Shown in pieces: positions 42,237-50,885 of a stretch of DNA of 64,000 nt. Made by a program: the position numbers and the translations under genes. Under the pieces are notes generated by a model, which was not told the DNA's origin, did not search any database, and worked only from the letters and a program-made list of their open reading frames with translations. Source of the stretch: Streptomyces sp. NBC_00237 (GTDB taxonomy: Bacteria; Actinomycetota; Actinomycetes; Streptomycetales; Streptomycetaceae); NCBI RefSeq assembly GCF_026342435.1, contig NZ_JAPEMT010000008.1:1-64000 (forward strand). The letters are read 5' to 3'. Position 1 is the stretch's first letter. Each line of letters begins with the position of its first letter.

Positions 42237-42770
42237 ATGCCCCACCCCGCCCACGCCCCGCCCCTGTCGGTCCGTACGAGCGCGCCGCCCGCCGCGCTGT
42301 CGCTGGAGGCCCGCCTGGCCGCCACGGACGCGGCGATGACCGTCCGGCTGGAGGAGGCCGCCGTCGCCTACGAGGTCAACACCGCGCACATTCCCACCGT
42401 GCCGGTCGACCTGGGCGACGTCGTCACCCTTCCGCTCACCCCGACCCTCCAGCCCCCCGCACCGTACGCAACGCCGGTGGCGGCCCTCCTGCAGCGTGCG
42501 CATCACCGGCTGCTCACCGACGGCTGGTGCACCGGCGCCCTCATCGACGTGGAAGGCGCCCGGTGCCTGTACGGCGCGATCCACCACGAAGCCCACGGCG
42601 ACCAGAGCCTCGCATCACGCGGCCTTCAGATCCTGATGGACGCGATCCACCGCGAGTTCGGCGGCGACGTCGACTCCGTGCCGTCCTTCAACGACGGCTT
42701 CGCCAGCGGCCGTGTCCCGCTGCGGATGCTCGACAAGGCCGCCGTCCTCGCCGACGCCCGCCTCCTCTGA
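42237..42770 (+). CDS. Hypothetical protein, DUF6197-like
   Basis: 177 residues. The C-terminal part LLTDGWCTGALIDVEGARCL then YGAIHHEA resembles DUF6197 proteins of actinobacteria. GAGGAG precedes the ATG. Function unknown; a candidate parS lies downstream. Confidence 0.65.
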   Translation: MPHPAHAPPLSVRTSAPPAALSLEARLAATDAAMTVRLEEAAVAYEVNTAHIPTVPVDLGDVVTLPLTPTLQPPAPYATPVAALLQRAHHRLLTDGWCTGALIDVEGARCLYGAIHHEAHGDQSLASRGLQILMDAIHREFGGDVDSVPSFNDGFASGRVPLRMLDKAAVLADARLL

Positions 42771-42841
42771 ACCCCTGCTCCGGACCACCTGCCTCGCACC
42801 CGAACCCGTCGCGGTCGGGGGCGGGCCAGGCCGTCCGGCCT

Positions 42842-42858
42842 TCTTTACGCCGTAAAGA
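42842..42858. promoter_or_regulatory. Candidate parS palindrome (solitary copy)
   Basis: TCTTTACGCCGTAAAGA, identical in its arms to the four copies upstream of parB at 55.5 kb. It lies in an intergenic gap with no other feature, 13 kb from parB, as expected of a dispersed ParB site. Confidence 0.7.
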
Positions 42859-42951
42859 CCCGCCTGGCGTGCGCACCACCGCGCCACCGGCCCCGGCAAC
42901 ACCTCCCCACACCGGCCACCACACCCACCCGACCAAGGGAGCACCTTCGCC

Positions 42952-43758
42952 ATGCAGTCCGACGACAAGCCCGTCAACAGCCAGAACAACCCGAGCTTCC
43001 TCGACCTCCTCAACCAGACGCCCCCGCCGAAGGCCACCGACCTGAACAAGGACACCGGCACCACGCGTCTTGCCCGGCTGCGCACCGCATGGAACGCGTC
43101 CTGGGAACAGGGCGGCTTCCTGCACGGGCGGTGGGAGGAACTGCGTCTGGTCCCGAAAGCCGGGTGGCACGGCATGGCCCCCTGGATCAAGTCGCTGCTC
43201 GTGCTGGCCGGGGTGTGCGCGCTCCTCATCCTGCTCGACACCGCGGGCGACATCTTCGGCACCGCCCTGAGCCGCCTGGCCGACTCGATGCCTGCCACCC
43301 GGGCCGGCACCAGCGCGGTGGGCGAGCTGTGGGGCGTGGTCGACAACCCGATCCGGTCGTACATCGACCAGCACAGCGTGGGTCTCAGCGTCAGCGGGTC
43401 CGCCGTCTACGCGTTCTGGCAACTCGTGGGTCTGTTCGGCCTGGCTGGCGGGTTCCTCGGCAGCACCGGCGCCCGCATCACCTGGATCTGCTGGGGTGCG
43501 GCAAGCGTCCTGGCCGTGTGGTCCGCGGCCCCGGCCGACGGGCGCACCGTCGCCGCCGGCATCGCCGTCCTCGCCTGGACTCTCGCCTCCACCCTCGCCC
43601 TGCGCGGCTGGAGCCTGCGCCCGGTCGTCAACAACTTCCTCCCGCCCGCTCCGGCGTTCCAGCCCCAGATCGAGATCCGGCCCGAGATCCATCTCCCCGC
43701 CCCCGCGTCCGCGCCCGACGACGACACCCCCGACAACGTCCACCAGATCCAGCACTGA
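42952..43758 (+). CDS. Membrane protein with four predicted segments
   Basis: 268 residues. Transmembrane stretches around SLLVLAGVCALLILLDTAG, FWQLVGLFGLAGGFLG, WICWGAASVLAVWSAA and AAGIAVLAWTLASTLAL. A polar N-terminus and a proline-rich C-terminal tail. In the transfer region; a mating-pair or spread role is inferred. Confidence 0.75.
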   Translation: MQSDDKPVNSQNNPSFLDLLNQTPPPKATDLNKDTGTTRLARLRTAWNASWEQGGFLHGRWEELRLVPKAGWHGMAPWIKSLLVLAGVCALLILLDTAGDIFGTALSRLADSMPATRAGTSAVGELWGVVDNPIRSYIDQHSVGLSVSGSAVYAFWQLVGLFGLAGGFLGSTGARITWICWGAASVLAVWSAAPADGRTVAAGIAVLAWTLASTLALRGWSLRPVVNNFLPPAPAFQPQIEIRPEIHLPAPASAPDDDTPDNVHQIQH

Positions 43759-43820
43759 GCCCGCCCGCCACCTCGGACGTGTCCGATATGGCACGCCCAC
43801 GACCCGAACGGACCGCCTCT

Positions 43821-44084
43821 ATGACCCAGTTCCGGATCGGCACCTACCACGGACGCCACGACGGCACCCAGGCCAAGGCCACCGCCACCCGCGACGACAC
43901 CCGCTCCGAGCCGTACGCCTGGACCTGCATCTGCGGAGCCAGCCGGGCCTTCGCCGATCGCCATGAGATGGACCTCAGCGCCTGGCGGCACACCCACCCC
44001 ACCCGGCTGGACCGGATGCGGCAGCACCTCGCCCGCCGCCGGCGCGCTCGGCAGGCCCGCCGTACCGGCTCGCTGACCTCCTGA
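43821..44084 (+). CDS. Small basic protein with a CxC pair
   Basis: 87 residues from ATG 43821; ATG 43788 is in frame and would add 11 residues, and neither has a strong ribosome site. Contains WTCICGAS and a strongly basic end (RRRRARQARR). Possible zinc or nucleic-acid binding. Confidence 0.6.
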   Translation: MTQFRIGTYHGRHDGTQAKATATRDDTRSEPYAWTCICGASRAFADRHEMDLSAWRHTHPTRLDRMRQHLARRRRARQARRTGSLTS

Positions 44085-44099
44085 CCTGTCGCCCTGCCT

Positions 44100-44133
44100 G
44101 GATCTCGGCCGCCCCTCGCGGCGGCCGAGATCC
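44100..44133. terminator. Terminator hairpin
   Basis: Perfect 14-bp arms (44100-44113, 44120-44133), 6-nt loop. Confidence 0.75.
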
Positions 44134-44193
44134 TCACAGGCCGCCCGGCCACCGCACCACCCCACCCCTCTACTCCCCTGAAGGAGAACGGTC

Positions 44194-44436
44194 TTGGCGA
44201 AGCCAGCACCCAAGGTCATCGGTGTCCTGAGCGAACCCGCACCGCCCACCTGGTGGCGCGCCCACCGCCACCAGGTCCTTCTCGCAGCCGGACTCCTCGT
44301 CGGCTTCTACCTCGGTACCCAGGGCCCCGGCGGCCAGACCCCGGTTTCCCCGAGGCCCGGCCACACCACCCCCGGCACCCCCACTCCCACCCCGCACACG
44401 CCCCGCCCCCAGCAAACGATCGACCTGTTCACCTGA
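44194..44436 (+). CDS. 80-residue membrane protein with TTG start
   Basis: TTG 44194 with AAGGAG 8 nt upstream. One transmembrane segment (VLLAAGLLVGFYLGTQ) and a Pro/Thr-rich, probably extracytoplasmic tail (TPTPTPHTPRP). Unknown function. Confidence 0.65.
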   Translation: MAKPAPKVIGVLSEPAPPTWWRAHRHQVLLAAGLLVGFYLGTQGPGGQTPVSPRPGHTTPGTPTPTPHTPRPQQTIDLFT

Positions 44437-44637
44437 CCCGCGCTCTTCTCTCACCGCGCCCCGCCGGAACCCGAGCAGCACCCCGGCAGGGCGCACCGCT
44501 GCCCACCCACCGCGCCAGGAGGAAATCCCCGTGCTCGTGCCCCGGCCCCGCCGCCGCATCGGCCGCCCCCGCCCTGCCCGCCCCGGCCCCCGCTACCCGG
44601 CCCGCCCCCGCCGCCTTCCCGACTCCTGGGGCCGGTG

Positions 44638-45102
44638 ATGCCCCGCCGGGGGAAGCGACCCCGCCGGGAAGTTGTCCGGGTGCCGCGCGAGGATGCTGCA
44701 CTGCCGGAGTTCGACCGCGCCGACTGCCCCGAAGGGCTCGTGACCAGAAGGCGGTTACGGGAGATGCAGCTGAGCCCCGGCGACAACGACGGTCCGGTCG
44801 CGATTCTGCGCTGCAAGCTCTGCGCGCTCCGTCCGCAGTGGTCCTGCCGCCACCCCACCCGCGGCTTCCTGCTCCGCGTCGACCTGGCGAAGCCCAAGCG
44901 GACCCCGTCGCTCGCTCAGGAATGGGCACTGGACCGGGCCATGGCCGCACGATCCACCTGCCCCCAGTGCAAGCGCAGGTACTGGTACTGCCTCCCCCTG
45001 CGCACCCAGGGCAGCTGCGACCCCTGCGCCCGGGGCTACGAGCCCAGCCCCGACACCTACGTCACCCCTGCGGCCACCCCGGGACATCGGCTGGCCGCGT
45101 AA
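44638..45102 (+). CDS. RRQRL-motif-type zinc-binding protein
   Basis: 154 residues. TRRRLREMQL fits the RRQRL motif, followed by RCKLCALRPQ, DLAKPKRTPSLAQEWALDRA and MAARSTCPQCKRRYWYC then CDPC, the pattern of the small zinc-binding proteins found in Streptomyces plasmids. The Leu of the motif is a TTA codon (44755-44757), so translation may depend on bldA. GTG 44635 is an alternative start. Confidence 0.75.
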   Translation: MPRRGKRPRREVVRVPREDAALPEFDRADCPEGLVTRRRLREMQLSPGDNDGPVAILRCKLCALRPQWSCRHPTRGFLLRVDLAKPKRTPSLAQEWALDRAMAARSTCPQCKRRYWYCLPLRTQGSCDPCARGYEPSPDTYVTPAATPGHRLAA

Positions 45103-45115
45103 CACCCCCTGATTC

Positions 45116-45152
45116 CCGGGGCGGCCGCCGGCGACGTGCCCGGCCGCCCCGG
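45116..45152. terminator. Terminator hairpin
   Basis: 12-bp arms CCGGGGCGGCCG (45116-45127) and complement (45141-45152), 13-nt loop. A near copy lies at 52550-52588. Confidence 0.7.
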
Positions 45153-45238
45153 TGACACAGGCGGGCGCCGCCAACGGGCCGCCACCCGCCACCACTTGCA
45201 CCTTCCCCAACACCCGACAGACGAAGGAGAGCCCCACC

Positions 45239-45991
45239 ATGCAGCGAACTGCTTACCGTGCCTCCCTGGCCGTGGCCGATGCCGTGACCGGGGGCCTGGA
45301 CACCGTCACCGCCGTGATCGGCGGTGCCGCCGGTGCCTGGGCGGCCTACACCCACACCCCCGCCACCTGGCCGACCGACGGGCGCCTGGCCCTGGCCGGC
45401 GGCGTCGCGGTCGTGTCCGCCGTAGCCGCGAACTCGCTGGCCGACTTGTTCCTGGCTCCGCTGCGCCGCCGGGTGGTCACGGCGCGCGGCATCGCCCGAC
45501 CCGCGATCAGCCAGCGTCCTGGCGTGCCGGTGCCGGACACCCTGCCCGAATCGTTGGCGCAGGTCGCCGCCGCGACGGGGGCCGACGCCGCCGTCCGGGC
45601 CGCGACCGACGCATGGAACCTGGACCGCAGCGAGGGCTTCCTGCGCAACGAGGACCGGTGGCGGGGATACGAGGACGGCACCGCGTCCTACTTCCTCGCC
45701 CCCGGTGTCTGGCTGGTCTACCGCGCCGTGCCGAACCAGTTCGGCCGCGCCAGCGAGTACACCCTGCTGACCGGGGACGGCGAGGAGCCGGTGCCGGTCA
45801 CGTACATGGAGGAGATCCGCCACCAGCTCGCCGCCCGCGCCGCCGGACTCCCGGCTGCTCCACTCACCGACGACAGCGACCGTGGCGGGCCCGATGACGT
45901 CGACCGGAAGGCCGACGACCACGACCAGGGCGACGACGCCGAAGACCGCGTCGGCCTCGAGGCGCAGGCCCTGGAAGCGGTCAGCGGATGA
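45239..45991 (+). CDS. Membrane-associated hypothetical protein
   Basis: 250 residues from ATG 45239 (GAAGGAGA upstream). Two transmembrane segments near residues 18-40 and 52-72, then a soluble domain with WRGYEDGTASYFLAPGVWLV and an acidic tail (DDVDRKADDHDQGDDAED). It overlaps the next gene by ATGA. Function unknown. Confidence 0.7.
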   Translation: MQRTAYRASLAVADAVTGGLDTVTAVIGGAAGAWAAYTHTPATWPTDGRLALAGGVAVVSAVAANSLADLFLAPLRRRVVTARGIARPAISQRPGVPVPDTLPESLAQVAAATGADAAVRAATDAWNLDRSEGFLRNEDRWRGYEDGTASYFLAPGVWLVYRAVPNQFGRASEYTLLTGDGEEPVPVTYMEEIRHQLAARAAGLPAAPLTDDSDRGGPDDVDRKADDHDQGDDAEDRVGLEAQALEAVSG

Positions 45992-46272
45992 CGACCGAAA
46001 CCCCCGTGTATGGCTGGGACCAGGCCGTCTTCAGGTGCGGCCGGTGCGGTGCTGAGCACACCACCATCACCGAGGCCGACTACCTCACGGTCGTCGGCGC
46101 CCACCGTGACGCCCACGCCGTGTGGGACCGACTCAACCCCATCGAGCGGTCAGGCCTCGCCTCGATCCTCCGCACCATCTTGTCCGCGCCGGACCTCGCC
46201 GTGGAGCTCCTGGCCCTCGCCGACCGGCAGCAGCCCGGAGTCGACGGCGACGGCGACGGCGCGGACCGGTGA
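45988..46272 (+). CDS. Small zinc-ribbon protein
   Basis: 94 residues in an ATGA overlap. FRCGRCGAEHTT gives a C-x2-C, with further His residues. Acidic end DGDGDGADR. It is coupled to a second small Cys/His protein downstream. Confidence 0.65.
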   Translation: MTTETPVYGWDQAVFRCGRCGAEHTTITEADYLTVVGAHRDAHAVWDRLNPIERSGLASILRTILSAPDLAVELLALADRQQPGVDGDGDGADR

Positions 46273-46463
46273 GCCGCGCCGCCGACGGCCCGCACCCGCA
46301 CCCGCTCACCCCGGCCGACCTCCCGTCCGGGGACGAGTGGGCGCAGTGCTGCCCGCGCTGTCACCTCGTCATCCAGGGCGGCACCGCAGGACTCGCCGCG
46401 CACCGCCGCACCGTCCACACCCGTGCGGGCGATCCGCGCCGCCAGATCAACATCCAGTTATGA
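46269..46463 (+). CDS. Small C2H2-type zinc-finger protein
   Basis: 64 residues from GTG 46269, overlapping the previous stop (GTGA). CCPRCHLVIQGGTAGLAAHR then RTVH gives C-x2-C-x12-H spacing like a classical zinc finger. Possible DNA-binding micro-protein. Confidence 0.65.
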   Translation: MSRAADGPHPHPLTPADLPSGDEWAQCCPRCHLVIQGGTAGLAAHRRTVHTRAGDPRRQINIQL

Positions 46464-46500
46464 GCGGCCTGACCGCTCTCGCCCCTTCTCGGAGGCCCGC

Positions 46501-47274
46501 ATGCCCCGCACGCCCGTCACCTGGTACATCGCCACCCCCGCCGACGGCATCATCGAGAGGTCCCGCGAAGCCGGGACCCCGGTGAACCTCGCCGCCAACG
46601 TCGGCAAGGTCATCAACCACCCCAACCCCTGCGCCAACAAGTGGTACGACGAGAGCCGCTTCTCCTACTTCCGCATGGTCAAGCGCGTCGGCGAGGCGCT
46701 GGAGGACACCAGTATCTGGCCCGCCACCTGGCCGGTGCGGCTGTGGAGCGTGGAGCCGCTGGGCGAGACCGGCAACTGGAGCGAGCGCTACTACCCCTAC
46801 CGGCTGCTCTCCCACCAGATCCGCGTCCTGGAGGAGACCGACGCCCACCCGGCGCTGGGACCCTGCGGGCGCGACGTCGTGAACGTCGTGCAGCAGGAGA
46901 TCCCCGAGCGGGCCGCACGCTGGGCGGCGGACTGGGACGCCGACCCCGAAGGCATGCGCCGCCGGAAGTGGAACTGGGAGCAGTGCGGCGGCCCCACCTG
47001 CGGCAGCGGCCGGTGGGCGGACTCCATCGCCATGTCGGTCTCCCACAACCGCCGCGAGTCGGCCGCCCAGACCTGGATCGAGCACCTCGCACGCAACACC
47101 GTCGACCAGGCCCTCGCCGACACCGACGCCAGCATGATGGCGCGCTACTACGCCTACAGCCGCGCCACCGGCCTCGCGGTCGCCGCCCAGCACCAGAACC
47201 GCTTGGAGACGTACGTCCTGGACGCGCTGCGCGGTGTGGGCCTCGACTCCTCTGCCGTGGTCGCAGCTGTCTGA
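46501..47274 (+). CDS. Hypothetical protein
   Basis: 257 residues; GGAGG precedes the ATG. A folded protein rich in aromatic residues (RFSYFRMVKRVGEAL, WERYYPYRLLSHQ-like text). Cysteines at ANKWYDE and GGPTCGSG. No motif allows a family assignment. Confidence 0.75.
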   Translation: MPRTPVTWYIATPADGIIERSREAGTPVNLAANVGKVINHPNPCANKWYDESRFSYFRMVKRVGEALEDTSIWPATWPVRLWSVEPLGETGNWSERYYPYRLLSHQIRVLEETDAHPALGPCGRDVVNVVQQEIPERAARWAADWDADPEGMRRRKWNWEQCGGPTCGSGRWADSIAMSVSHNRRESAAQTWIEHLARNTVDQALADTDASMMARYYAYSRATGLAVAAQHQNRLETYVLDALRGVGLDSSAVVAAV

Positions 47275-47292
47275 TCTGCACCAACAGAAAAA

Positions 47293-47344
47293 GCATCCTC
47301 GGAGGATGCCAAACGCTTGATATGCATCCTTCGAGGATGCATAT
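47293..47344. promoter_or_regulatory. Paired GCATCC-GGATGC palindromes
   Basis: GCATCCTC-G-GAGGATGC (47293-47309) and TATGCATCCT/AGGATGCATA around TCG (47321-47343) share the GCATCC core, centres 31 bp apart. Placed just upstream of the DUF4097-type gene, they look like a tandem operator. Confidence 0.6.
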
Positions 47345-47350
47345 TGGTTG

Positions 47351-47374
47351 TGCGGGGGCCGCCCGGCCCCCGCA
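47351..47374. terminator. Hairpin upstream of the DUF4097-like gene
   Basis: 10-bp arms TGCGGGGGCC and GGCCCCCGCA with loop GCCC, directly before the ribosome site. It could terminate upstream transcription or form an attenuator. Confidence 0.6.
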
Positions 47375-47396
47375 CTCTCCGACCAAGGAGCCCGCC

Positions 47397-48254
47397 TTGA
47401 GTACCTCCCAGACCTTCACCGCCACCGCCGCCGGCGCTGTGTGGACCGACGTCATCAGCCACGTCGGCACGGTCAACGTCACCGTCGACCCGACGCTGAA
47501 GAACGCGGTCGTCACGGTCAGCACGAGCGACGACGAGGGCCCCCTCGCCGACGCGGTGCGCGCCGCCACGCAGAAGGAGAGCACCTACCAGAACCTCAAC
47601 TGCCTCACCATCCGCGTCCCCAAGGTCCAGGGCCACACGATGACCATGGGCAACTCCACGTTCAGCTTCAACGGCGGCAACATGGTGGTCGGCCAGAACT
47701 TCGGCGTCGTCACCGGATCCGTCACCGGCATCCACATGGCGGGCGGCGACATCAGCATCGGCGGCCGCAAGGTCGTCTCCGGCGGCCGCGTCGTCGCCGA
47801 ACAGGGCACCGTCGTCAGCGGCGGCGGCATGGGCACCATCACCGTCGACGTGACGCTGCCCAGCGACCAGTCCTCGATCCGGCTGGAAACCACCAGCGCC
47901 GACCTCACCGTCCACGGCGACCTCCAGGTCCTGGACACACACTCGGTCTCCGGCGACGTACAGGCCAAGGGCGTGCACACGCTGCGGGCCAACACCACCT
48001 CCGGTGACATCGAGGCGGACCGCATCGACGCCCGCATCGACGCGGTCTCGGTCTCCGGCGACATCGAGGTCGGCGCCTACAACGGCACCGAGTTCCGCGC
48101 GCAGACGGTCAGCGGCGACATCCACCTCAGCGCGACCCCCGCCGCCACCGGCACGATCGACGCCACCACGGTCTCCGGCGACGTCACCACGCGCGGCACC
48201 AGCCACCTGCACGAGCGCGTGCGCACCGTCTCCGGCAAGCACCGCAGCCGGTGA
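47397..48254 (+). CDS. DUF4097-type repeat protein
   Basis: 285 residues from TTG 47397 (AAGGAG 7 nt upstream). Repeats VSGDIE/VSGDIH/VSGDVTT in the C-terminal half with VTVDPTLKNAVVTV text, as in DUF4097 beta-helix proteins often found beside regulators or adhesins. No signal peptide. Regulation by the paired palindromes upstream is plausible. Confidence 0.8.
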   Translation: MSTSQTFTATAAGAVWTDVISHVGTVNVTVDPTLKNAVVTVSTSDDEGPLADAVRAATQKESTYQNLNCLTIRVPKVQGHTMTMGNSTFSFNGGNMVVGQNFGVVTGSVTGIHMAGGDISIGGRKVVSGGRVVAEQGTVVSGGGMGTITVDVTLPSDQSSIRLETTSADLTVHGDLQVLDTHSVSGDVQAKGVHTLRANTTSGDIEADRIDARIDAVSVSGDIEVGAYNGTEFRAQTVSGDIHLSATPAATGTIDATTVSGDVTTRGTSHLHERVRTVSGKHRSR

Positions 48255-48373
48255 CTTCGCCCCGGGACGGCCGCCACAGTCGCCAAACTCGCCGGCCGTC
48301 CCGGGCCTCCCGACCCACTCCACAGGAGCAGGGGGGCACAGACATCGTCCCCTGTATCCCACCTGGAGCCACC

Positions 48374-48610
48374 ATGAGCCCCCGCCCCGACGACCAGGCC
48401 CGCACCGAACTGCGGGACCGCGTCGCCCAGGCCCAACAGCGCCGCGCCGCCGAACGCGAACGGATCGAAGCGGAGTTCTGGCAGGAGATCGACACCCTGC
48501 AGAAGAGCTACCACGGCGCGCAGCAGGACATCGCTGACGTCCTGGACGTCCAGCGCAACCAGGTCCTGCGGCAGACCAAGCGCTACCGGTCCGCCCCCGA
48601 CAACAGCTGA
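48374..48610 (+). CDS. Small charged helical protein
   Basis: 78 residues; TGGAG precedes the ATG. Long Glu/Arg helix (AQAQQRRAAERERIEAEFWQ) then a possible HTH-like end (GAQQDIADVLDVQRNQVLRQ). Possibly DNA-binding; no family recognised. Confidence 0.65.
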   Translation: MSPRPDDQARTELRDRVAQAQQRRAAERERIEAEFWQEIDTLQKSYHGAQQDIADVLDVQRNQVLRQTKRYRSAPDNS

Positions 48611-48626
48611 ACCCCGGTCTCACCCG

Positions 48627-48652
48627 GATCCGCCCCCCCGGGGGGGCGGATC
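48627..48652. terminator. Perfect 26-nt GC palindrome
   Basis: GATCCGCCCCCCC followed immediately by its complement; a hairpin terminator or binding site after the 48610 stop. Confidence 0.7.
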
Positions 48653-48772
48653 GCCTCTTCGCTGACGGACGCTCCGTGCCGTCCCGCCCTCGCCCACACG
48701 GCAGGCCGGGACGGTCGCGGTGGTCCCTCACCTCACGAGGACCAAGCACAAGTCCACCGAAGGGAGGACGCC

Positions 48773-49063
48773 ATGGCCCTGCACCGCTTCGAGGTCGACG
48801 TCCCGATACACAGCCTCAGCACCCCGGCTCTGACCGGCGTGCACGTCTTCGTCGGCCTCGCCGACTCCCCCGCCACGGCCCTGCGCCGCGCCCACGAGGC
48901 GTACGACGCCGCGCTCACCGCACAGCAGACCGGGCAGAAGATGCCCGGCATGCAGGCCGGGGACTGGGGAGCACGGGGGCTGCGGACCGGCTGGGAGCTG
49001 GAGTGGCCCGCCGCGACGACCAGCTACTGGAACAGCCCGGTCAACCTGCTTAACCCCAGGTAG
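48773..49063 (+). CDS. Hypothetical protein
   Basis: 96 residues; AAGGGAGGA precedes the ATG. Compact, with strand-like start (HRFEVDVPIHSLS) and two tryptophans near the end. No family recognised. Confidence 0.65.
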   Translation: MALHRFEVDVPIHSLSTPALTGVHVFVGLADSPATALRRAHEAYDAALTAQQTGQKMPGMQAGDWGARGLRTGWELEWPAATTSYWNSPVNLLNPR

Positions 49064-49155
49064 CTCCGCCCCGGGACAGACGACCGTGCGTCTCAAACCC
49101 AACCGTCTGCCCCGGGCCCACCCACCTCGTACAAGACGAGAGGGAGAACCCCAGT

Positions 49156-49833
49156 ATGGACTCCGTCCTGCGCGCGCACCCCCGCATCGGGCAACGCGCC
49201 CTTCTACTGACCACCGCCGCCGTTCCGTTGACCGGCTGGGCCGTGCACGCGGCCGTACTGCACCGGCAGTTGGCCGCGAAGAACCGCGACCCGCTCACCG
49301 GCCTTCTGCGCCGTGACACGTACACCGCGCGCGCTCACCGCATCCTGCGCCGCCACCGCAGCGACACCGCCGTGGTTCTGGTCGACCAGGACCACCTCAA
49401 GACGATCAACGACTGCTACGGGCACGCTGCGGGCGATATTGCGCTCGCGGCGACCGCGGACCGTCTCACCGCGTGGGCGGGCCCGCACGCGGCGGTCGGC
49501 AGGCTCGGGGGCGACGAGTTCGCGCTCGTCCTGGCCCTCCCCGCCAAGGGCCGCCAGGAGCGTCTGCAGCAGCTGGTCACCTTGCTGTCCACGCCGGTCC
49601 CCCTTCCGGGCGGCCAGCCCATCGCCGTCGGCGCCTCCGTCGGCGCGGCCGTCGCGGACGCGCTCGGAAGCCAGGACCTCTCCGCCCTGCAACGGGCGGC
49701 CGACGCCGCCCTGTACGACGGCAAGCACTCCGGCCGCGCCGTCCTCGCCACACCCGTCCACGCCTCCACGCCGTCCGTGAACGGCCGCCGTGCGGGCAGG
49801 CCGGGCACACACCAGTGGGGGCGAGCAGCATGA
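49156..49833 (+). CDS. GGDEF-domain protein (putative diguanylate cyclase)
   Basis: 225 residues. One N-terminal transmembrane segment (LLLTTAAVPLTGWAVHAAVL), then a GGDEF domain: DPLTGLLRR, DQDHLKTINDCYGHAAGD and GRLGGDEFALV with the catalytic GGDEF at 118-122 intact. No RxxD product-inhibition site precedes it. It would make cyclic di-GMP, which in Streptomyces controls development through BldD. The ATGA overlap couples it to the ASCH-domain gene. Confidence 0.85.
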   Translation: MDSVLRAHPRIGQRALLLTTAAVPLTGWAVHAAVLHRQLAAKNRDPLTGLLRRDTYTARAHRILRRHRSDTAVVLVDQDHLKTINDCYGHAAGDIALAATADRLTAWAGPHAAVGRLGGDEFALVLALPAKGRQERLQQLVTLLSTPVPLPGGQPIAVGASVGAAVADALGSQDLSALQRAADAALYDGKHSGRAVLATPVHASTPSVNGRRAGRPGTHQWGRAA

Positions 49834-50273
49834 CCACTCCCCTGCCGTCGGGCGACTGGATCCGGGCGATCAGCATCAAGCAGCCCTGGACGGCCTGCAT
49901 TCTGGCCGGGGCGAAGACCGTGGAGAACCGCAGCCGCAACCAGTGGCCGTGGCGAGGTCTCGTGCTCCTGCACGCGAGCCAGAACCTCGACCGGCCCGCC
50001 CTGCGCCACCCGCTGGTGGCCACCACGGTGGGCGGCCGTGAACTGGTGACCGGCGCCGTGGTCGGCGTGGCCCGACTGATCAACTGCCACCGGGACGCTG
50101 ACGGGGCCCCGCCCTGTACCGCGTGGTCGGAGCCCGGTGCATTCCACCTGGACCTGCGCGACGTCCAGGAGCTCGCCCTGCCCGTTCCCGCGCTCGGACG
50201 CCTCGGTCTCTGGAAGCCATCTGAGGAGCTCCTCGGCCAGGTCCTGCAGCAGCTGCCCGACCTGCGGCCGTGA
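49830..50273 (+). CDS. ASCH-domain protein
   Basis: 147 residues in an ATGA overlap. RAISIKQPWTACILAGAKTV then ENRS and WRGLVLLHAS match the ASCH/PUA-like fold, thought to bind RNA or act on modified nucleosides. It ends in a GTGA overlap with the next gene. Confidence 0.8.
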   Translation: MTTPLPSGDWIRAISIKQPWTACILAGAKTVENRSRNQWPWRGLVLLHASQNLDRPALRHPLVATTVGGRELVTGAVVGVARLINCHRDADGAPPCTAWSEPGAFHLDLRDVQELALPVPALGRLGLWKPSEELLGQVLQQLPDLRP

Positions 50274-50548
50274 CCTCCCGCAAGCAGGACAAGCAGTCGT
50301 TCGAGCCGGGCATCGTCCCGGCACCGGGCGGGCTGTTGGACTGGCGCGACTCCCGGCACTTCGACAGCCGGCAGGACCGTCCTTGCACGGTGTGCCTGCA
50401 GCCCACGCCCATGCGCGCCCACTCCGGTGAGGCCGTCCACAAGGTCTGCGCCGAGGCCTGGATCGCCGCGAATCCGGTCGAGGCCCGCCTCGGCAGGTTT
50501 GCCAACGATCTCCAGGTCAAGCGCCGCCACGACGGCGTCCACGCCTAA
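50270..50548 (+). CDS. Small zinc-finger-like protein
   Basis: 92 residues from GTG 50270, coupled to the ASCH gene. PCTVCLQPTPMRAHSGEAVH then KVCAEA gives C-x2-C...H...C. Possibly nucleic-acid binding. A long hairpin follows. Confidence 0.65.
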   Translation: MTSRKQDKQSFEPGIVPAPGGLLDWRDSRHFDSRQDRPCTVCLQPTPMRAHSGEAVHKVCAEAWIAANPVEARLGRFANDLQVKRRHDGVHA

Positions 50549-50554
50549 CAAAAA

Positions 50555-50615
50555 TGCCCCGGGGGAAGTCCGTTCCGTCACCAGCCGTGTGGCCAGCCGG
50601 ACCTTCCCCGGGGCA
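50555..50615. terminator. Long-loop terminator hairpin
   Basis: 18-nt arms (50555-50572, 50598-50615) pair with one mismatch and one GT pair around a 25-nt loop. Confidence 0.6.
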
Positions 50616-50650
50616 CCCCCACCCTCGCACGCTCAAGGAGCGCCTTGACC

Positions 50651-50875
50651 ATGCACCCCGAAACCCATCACGGAGTCCGGTCGCAGGTCGCCTGGCTCCC
50701 GGCCTCCCGGACGCCGTCCACGGCAGCCGCCGTCACCGAGGCGGAGCTCGCCTACCCCCAGCCCGCAGCGCACCCGCTGTGGTCGCGCCGGGCCAAGTGC
50801 CGCCCGCTGACCCCGCAGGAGCAGCAACACAACCGCGAACTCCTGCTGGCCGCCCTGCGCGGCCCGCACACCTAG
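50651..50875 (+). CDS. Small hypothetical protein
   Basis: 74 residues from ATG 50651; TTG 50645 is an alternative with the same AAGGAG site. Polar, with RRAKCRPLTPQEQQHNRELL. No family recognised. Confidence 0.55.
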   Translation: MHPETHHGVRSQVAWLPASRTPSTAAAVTEAELAYPQPAAHPLWSRRAKCRPLTPQEQQHNRELLLAALRGPHT

Positions 50876-50885
50876 GAGGCCCCCG

